From contig JAOAEJ010000056.1 of the NCBI GenBank assembly GCA_026416815.1, positions 1-34,903 of the forward strand: a stretch of DNA of 34,903 nucleotides, in the 5' to 3' direction. Of the stretch, positions 34,719 to 34,903 are shown piece after piece. The position numbers and the translations under genes are program-made. The first letter of the stretch is position 1, and each line of letters starts with the position of its first letter. The notes beneath the pieces were generated by a model that saw nothing but the letters and a program-made list of their open reading frames with translations, made no database searches and had not been told where the DNA came from. Source of the stretch: Clostridia bacterium (GTDB taxonomy: Bacteria; Bacillota; Clostridia; Acetivibrionales; DSM-2933).

Positions 34719-34749
34719 AAGAAGAGTCCCCTTTTAGGGAGCCCTTCTT
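34719..34749 (-). terminator. Terminator just downstream of the group II intron end
   Basis: On the minus strand AAGAAGGGCTCCC pairs with GGGGACTCTTCTT around TAAAA, with one mismatch, and TTTTTTTATTTT follows. It lies some 17 bases beyond the intron 3' end, in the 3' exon. Confidence 0.85.
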
Positions 34750-34808
34750 GCTCTAGATTGTGCAATCGAGTAGGAGGTGAGTAATTATTTTACCCACCGA
34801 CCTCTCAC

Positions 34809-34840
34809 ACCACCGTACGTACGGTTCCGTATACGGCGGT
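34809..34840 (-). ncRNA. Group IIC intron domain V
   Basis: This 32-nt hairpin has nine base pairs below a CG bulge and four above, closing a GAAC loop. The CGC catalytic triad is at the third to fifth positions. This is the ribozyme's active-site domain and is diagnostic of class C group II introns. Confidence 0.85.
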
Positions 34841-34843
34841 TCT

Positions 34844-34903
34844 TTAGTTTTCACAGACTTTTAGATAGCACTCCTTGAGTGATGGGAATCCCATATCAAG
34901 GAG
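34844..34903 (-). CDS. ltrA: C-terminal end of group II intron reverse transcriptase/maturase
   Basis: Partial gene: only the last 19 codons and the TAA stop at 34846-34844 are inside the window, reading LLDMGFPSLKECYLKVCEN. The resemblance to the end of intron-encoded proteins is modest by itself. A domain V hairpin four bases after the stop is where the intron RNA resumes after the maturase frame, so the identity is well supported by context. The full protein would carry the reverse transcriptase and maturase domains to the right of the window. Confidence 0.7.
   Translation of the reverse strand, partial: LLDMGFPSLKECYLKVCEN

Larger units (their letters stand above)
34766..34903 (-). mobile_element. 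3' end of a group IIC intron (cut by the window edge)
   Basis: Reading the minus strand, the last codons of a maturase are followed by a domain V-like hairpin (34840-34809) in which ACCGCCGTA pairs with TACGGTGGT. It has a CG two-base bulge, a GAAC loop and the CGC triad typical of bacterial class C introns. A domain VI-like stem follows (34798-34776, GGTGGGTAA with TTACTCACC), and the intron probably ends at CTACTCGAT near 34766. The 5' part lies outside the window. Confidence 0.85.

Overview
The window is AT-rich DNA from what looks like a spore-forming anaerobic Clostridia (Ruminiclostridium/Acetivibrio-like). This placement is inferred from low GC, an H-type small acid-soluble spore protein, YitT and YggT proteins, a copper-amine-oxidase 'stalk' domain protein, an immune-inhibitor-A-like M6 protease, clostridial-style RecQ and the end of a group IIC intron. 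I could not run a similarity search, so family names come from motifs and remembered family patterns.

Layout. (1) 142-5315, minus strand: four genes, read as a coiled-coil protein, two paralogous P-loop GTPase-like proteins and a charged C-terminal-knuckle protein. Three of the four end in nearly the same residues (D-I/V-F-S/A-I/L), and small inverted-repeat elements lie between them. I regard this as the least explained system here. (2) 5565-10009: two tandem membrane PAS-GGDEF-HD-GYP cyclic-di-GMP enzymes, bordered by two related palindromic repeats. (3) 10328-16108: PspC-like protein, WG-repeat lipoprotein, SspH, RecQ and a GNAT acetyltransferase, followed by a GC-richer cluster of hairpins. 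(4) 16554-19061, plus strand: two unrecognised proteins and a creatininase-family protein with an altered core motif. (5) 19172-27221, mostly minus strand: a compact biosynthetic locus with an aldolase/dehydroquinate-synthase-II pair resembling GriI/GriH (3-amino-4-hydroxybenzoate synthesis), two PaaK-like adenylate-forming ligases, an amidohydrolase and a TPR-like protein, plus a Trp/Gly-repeat small protein on the opposite strand. (6) 27529-34531: a disordered protein, a stalk/PrcB-like secreted protein, YggT, Ogt, YitT and an M6 metalloprotease. (7) 34766-34903: the 3' end of a group IIC intron (maturase C-terminus, domain V, domain VI), cut by the window edge.

How the genes may work together. 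In region 5 the most economical reading is a benzoxazole (closoxazole-type) pathway. GriI/GriH-like enzymes would make 3-amino-4-hydroxybenzoate, the ligases would activate and join aryl acids, and the amidohydrolase would close the oxazole ring. In region 1 the two GTPase-like proteins, the coiled-coil protein and the knuckle protein probably act together, with the shared C-terminal motif as a possible common docking tag.
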